Origin: an uncultured Novosphingobium sp.
GTDB lineage: Bacteria > Pseudomonadota > Alphaproteobacteria > Sphingomonadales > Sphingomonadaceae
Assembly: GCA_946886365.1 (NCBI GenBank)
Contig: CAMPIM010000089.1
Coordinates: 1-15,484, forward strand
DNA: 15,484 nucleotides
Direction of reading: 5' to 3'
Part shown: positions 13,146-15,484 of the stretch, in pieces
How the letters are laid out: each line of letters starts with the position of its first letter
Position numbering within the stretch: position 1 is the first letter of the stretch
The notes under the pieces: model-generated
What the model saw: the letters and a program-made list of their open reading frames with translations, nothing else
What the model was told of the DNA's origin: nothing
Databases searched by the model: none
Program-made: the position numbers and the translations under genes

Positions 13146-15484
13146 TCAGTGCGCCGCTCCCCAGCTTGGGCCGTGACCGATTTCCACGCCTAGCGGCACG
13201 CTGAGCTTCACGATCGGTTCGGCGGCAGTTTCCATGACTTGGCGGATGACGGCGCTGGCTGGCTCCACATCCGCTTCGGGCAGTTCAAAGACCAGTTCGT
13301 CATGGACCTGGAGCAGCATCTTCACATTGTGCAGCCCTTCGGCCGCTAGCGCCGGTCCCATGCGGGCCATGGCGCGCTTGATGATGTCGGCGCTGGTGCC
13401 CTGAATGGGCGCGTTGATGGCGGCTCGTTCGGCGCCCTGGCGCTCGTGCTGGATCGGTGCCTTGATGCGCGGAAACCAGGTTTTGCGGCCAAAGAGCGTC
13501 TCGGTATAGCCGCGCGCGCGGGCTTTTTCGAGCGTTTCGGTAATGTAGAGGCTGATCCCGGGGAAGCGCTCATAATAGCGGCTGATCATGTCCTGTGCTT
13601 CGTCGGCGCTGATCTCTAGCCGTCCGGCGAGGCCCCAGCGGGAAATGCCGTAGAGGATGGCGAAGTTGATCGTCTTGGCTCGACCGCGCGTGTCGCGGTT
13701 CACTTCACCGAACAGCTGCTGGGCCGTGGCGGCGTGAATGTCTTCGCCTGCAAGGAAGGCTTCTCGGAGCGCCGGGACATCGGCGATATGGGCGGCGAGG
13801 CGCAGTTCGATCTGGCTGTAGTCTGCCGCCAGGATGACGTTGCCCGGTTCGGCGACGAAGGCGTGGCGGATCTGGCGGCCGACTTCGGTGCGGATCGGGA
13901 TGTTTTGCAGGTTGGGGTCGGTCGAGGACAGGCGGCCGGTCTGCGCGCCGGACAGCGAATAGCTGGTGTGGACGCGGGCGCTGTCCCTGTTGATCTGGGC
14001 CTGGAGCGCGTCGGTGTAGGTGGATTTGAGCTTGGACAGCTGGCGCCAGTCGAGGATCTTTCCGGCGATTTCCGCGCCTTGGGCCTTCAATTGCTCAAGG
14101 ATGGTGACGTCGGTGGAATAGGCGCCGGACTTGCCCTTCTTGCCGCCCTTGTAGCCCATCTTGTCGAACAGGATTGCGCCCAGTTGCTGGGTCGATCCGA
14201 TGGCGAAAGGCTGGCCCGCAATGGCGTGGATTTCGCCTTCCAGCTTGGCGATTTCGGCGGTGAATTCGGCGGAGAGGCGGGAGAGGGCTTCGCGATCGAC
14301 CTTGATGCCTTCATGCTCCATCTTCGCGATGACGGAGACAAGCGGGCGGTCCACAAGTTCATAGACGCGGGTCGCGCCTTCGTTGGCGACGCGGTTCTTG
14401 TAGATCTTCCACAGGCGTAGCGTGACGTCCGCATCCTCGGCGGCATATTCGGTCGCCTTGTCGAGCGGGACTTCGGCGAAGCTGATCTGGCTCTTGCCGG
14501 TGCCGCACACGTCCTTGAAGCTGATGCATGTGTGATTGAGGTGGACCTTGGCCGCTTCGTCCATACCGTGACCTGCGAGACTTTGTCCGGCGTCGAGGTC
14601 GAAGCTCATGACGATGGTGTCGTCATAGGGCGCGATTTCGATGCCGTGGCGGCGCATGACGGTCAGGTCATATTTGAGGTTCTGACCGATCTTGAGGACG
14701 CTGTCGTCTTCGAGCAGCGGCTTGAGCTTCGCAAGGACGAGGGCGAGGGGAAGCTGATCTGGCTTCTCCGCGAACATGTCCTTCCCGCCATGACCCACCG
14801 GAATGTAGCAGGCCGCGTTTGGCCCCACGGCCAGGCTCACGCCGACGAGCGCGCAGGATACGCAGTCGAGCATGTCCGTTTCGGTATCGACGGCGACGAA
14901 ACCCTCGGCATGGGCGGCGGCGATCCAGCGATCGAGTGCTTCCTCCGTCACCACCGTTTCGTAGAGGCTGCGGTCGATCGGCGGCTCTTCTTCGAGGACC
15001 GGGGCGGACGGGGGCGTGCTTTCCGTGACGGCGAGCGCGGCGGTCGCGACCGCGACGGCTGCGGCGGGCGCGCCAAGGCGGGTCAGGAGCGACTTGAACC
15101 CATGATGCTCCAGGAAGGTCTGGAGGGGTTCGGGCGGAATGCCCTTTAGCGTCAGGTCTTCCAGCGGTTCGGGCAGGTCCATCGCATCATGCAGCGCGAC
15201 CAGCCTGCGCGACAGGCGCGCCATGTCGGCATGGGCTATGAGGTTTTCCTGCATCTTCGACTTCTTCATCGAAGGCGCGGCTTCGAGCGCGGCTTCCAAC
15301 CCGCCATATTCGCTGATCAGCTTGGCGGCGGTCTTGGGGCCGATGCCGGGGATGCCGGGAACATTGTCGACGCTGTCGCCCATCAGCGCGAGAACATCGC
15401 CCAGTTGCTCCGGCTGGACGCCGAACTTCGTCATCACATAGTCGGCGCCGCGCCGCTCATTCTTCATCGTGTCGTACATGTCGA
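13146..15484 (-). CDS. polA: DNA polymerase I (5' end outside window)
   Basis: About 778 C-terminal residues are present; the frame runs off the right edge, so the ATG at 15479 is internal. By comparison with E. coli PolA (928 residues), roughly the first 150, the front of the 5' nuclease, are missing. Visible in order: the helix-hairpin-helix region of the 5' nuclease (DNVPGIPGIGPKTAAKL); an Ala/Val-rich linker; a 3'-5' exonuclease with the DTETDMLD, GQNLKYD and YAAEDAD motifs intact, so proofreading is likely; polymerase motif A DYSQIELRLAAHIA, motif B RGRAKTINFAILYGIS, motif C QVHDELVFE. It fills gaps in repair and removes Okazaki primers. It converges with manC across a palindromic repeat. 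Confidence 0.97.
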   Translation of the reverse strand, partial: DMYDTMKNERRGADYVMTKFGVQPEQLGDVLALMGDSVDNVPGIPGIGPKTAAKLISEYGGLEAALEAAPSMKKSKMQENLIAHADMARLSRRLVALHDAMDLPEPLEDLTLKGIPPEPLQTFLEHHGFKSLLTRLGAPAAAVAVATAALAVTESTPPSAPVLEEEPPIDRSLYETVVTEEALDRWIAAAHAEGFVAVDTETDMLDCVSCALVGVSLAVGPNAACYIPVGHGGKDMFAEKPDQLPLALVLAKLKPLLEDDSVLKIGQNLKYDLTVMRRHGIEIAPYDDTIVMSFDLDAGQSLAGHGMDEAAKVHLNHTCISFKDVCGTGKSQISFAEVPLDKATEYAAEDADVTLRLWKIYKNRVANEGATRVYELVDRPLVSVIAKMEHEGIKVDREALSRLSAEFTAEIAKLEGEIHAIAGQPFAIGSTQQLGAILFDKMGYKGGKKGKSGAYSTDVTILEQLKAQGAEIAGKILDWRQLSKLKSTYTDALQAQINRDSARVHTSYSLSGAQTGRLSSTDPNLQNIPIRTEVGRQIRHAFVAEPGNVILAADYSQIELRLAAHIADVPALREAFLAGEDIHAATAQQLFGEVNRDTRGRAKTINFAILYGISRWGLAGRLEISADEAQDMISRYYERFPGISLYITETLEKARARGYTETLFGRKTWFPRIKAPIQHERQGAERAAINAPIQGTSADIIKRAMARMGPALAAEGLHNVKMLLQVHDELVFELPEADVEPASAVIRQVMETAAEPIVKLSVPLGVEIGHGPSWGAAH

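Noticed and set aside
13734..15149. Two plus-strand frames (228 and 205 codons) opposite polA.
   Set aside because: They are mirror frames of the conserved exonuclease and polymerase domains and show no family signature.
1..15484. Mobile element, prophage, CRISPR array, defence island or biosynthetic cluster.
   Set aside because: No transposase, integrase, cas, restriction or multi-gene synthase genes are present, no regular repeat-spacer pattern is seen, and composition and gene content look like core chromosome.

Overview
The window is a high-GC, gene-dense stretch of ordinary alphaproteobacterial chromosome, most likely from a sphingomonad (Sphingobium/Sphingomonas-like). This rests on protein character: a supernumerary complex I subunit (NDUFA12 type), a class II DAHP synthase, a fatty acyl-AMP ligase, and DUF2155 next to aat. 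It also rests on two intergenic palindromes of a kind I recall as dispersed repeats in sphingomonads. The genus is an inference. I see no integrase, transposase, phage gene, CRISPR array, tRNA or rRNA, and base composition looks even throughout.

Layout. The left edge holds the last 75 codons of succinate dehydrogenase flavoprotein sdhA, closed by a clear terminator. A small GFA-family zinc protein and aat (leucyl/phenylalanyl-tRNA-protein transferase) follow on the plus strand. A minus-strand run, recX > DUF192 lipoprotein > NDUFA12-like complex I subunit > DUF2155 lipoprotein (3714 down to 1491), meets aat tail to tail and overlaps it by 217 bp. A fatty acyl-AMP ligase (plus, 3898-5637) converges on an orphan ParA-type ATPase (minus, 5781-6533) across a paired-hairpin repeat. 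The class II DAHP synthase (minus) has its own terminator. Next come a small secreted Rap1a/Tai-like protein and cysS, both minus.

From 10490 rightward, a Bax inhibitor-1-type membrane protein is coupled (TAATG) to a small zinc-ribbon protein and ended by a strong terminator. A bifunctional mannose-1-phosphate guanylyltransferase / mannose-6-phosphate isomerase follows. It converges on polA (minus, 5' end outside the window) across a second paired-hairpin repeat.

Most genes are housekeeping: respiration (SdhA, NDUFA12), aromatic amino acid entry (DAHP synthase), translation (CysS), N-degron tagging (Aat), DNA repair (PolA, RecX), and GDP-mannose supply. The less routine items are the acyl-AMP ligase (possibly an acyl-ACP synthetase for sphingolipid or another lipid), the Rap1a-like secreted protein, the orphan ParA, the coding overlap at aat, and two convergent-junction repeats that can each fold in two ways. 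I did not find a convincing undescribed multi-gene system.
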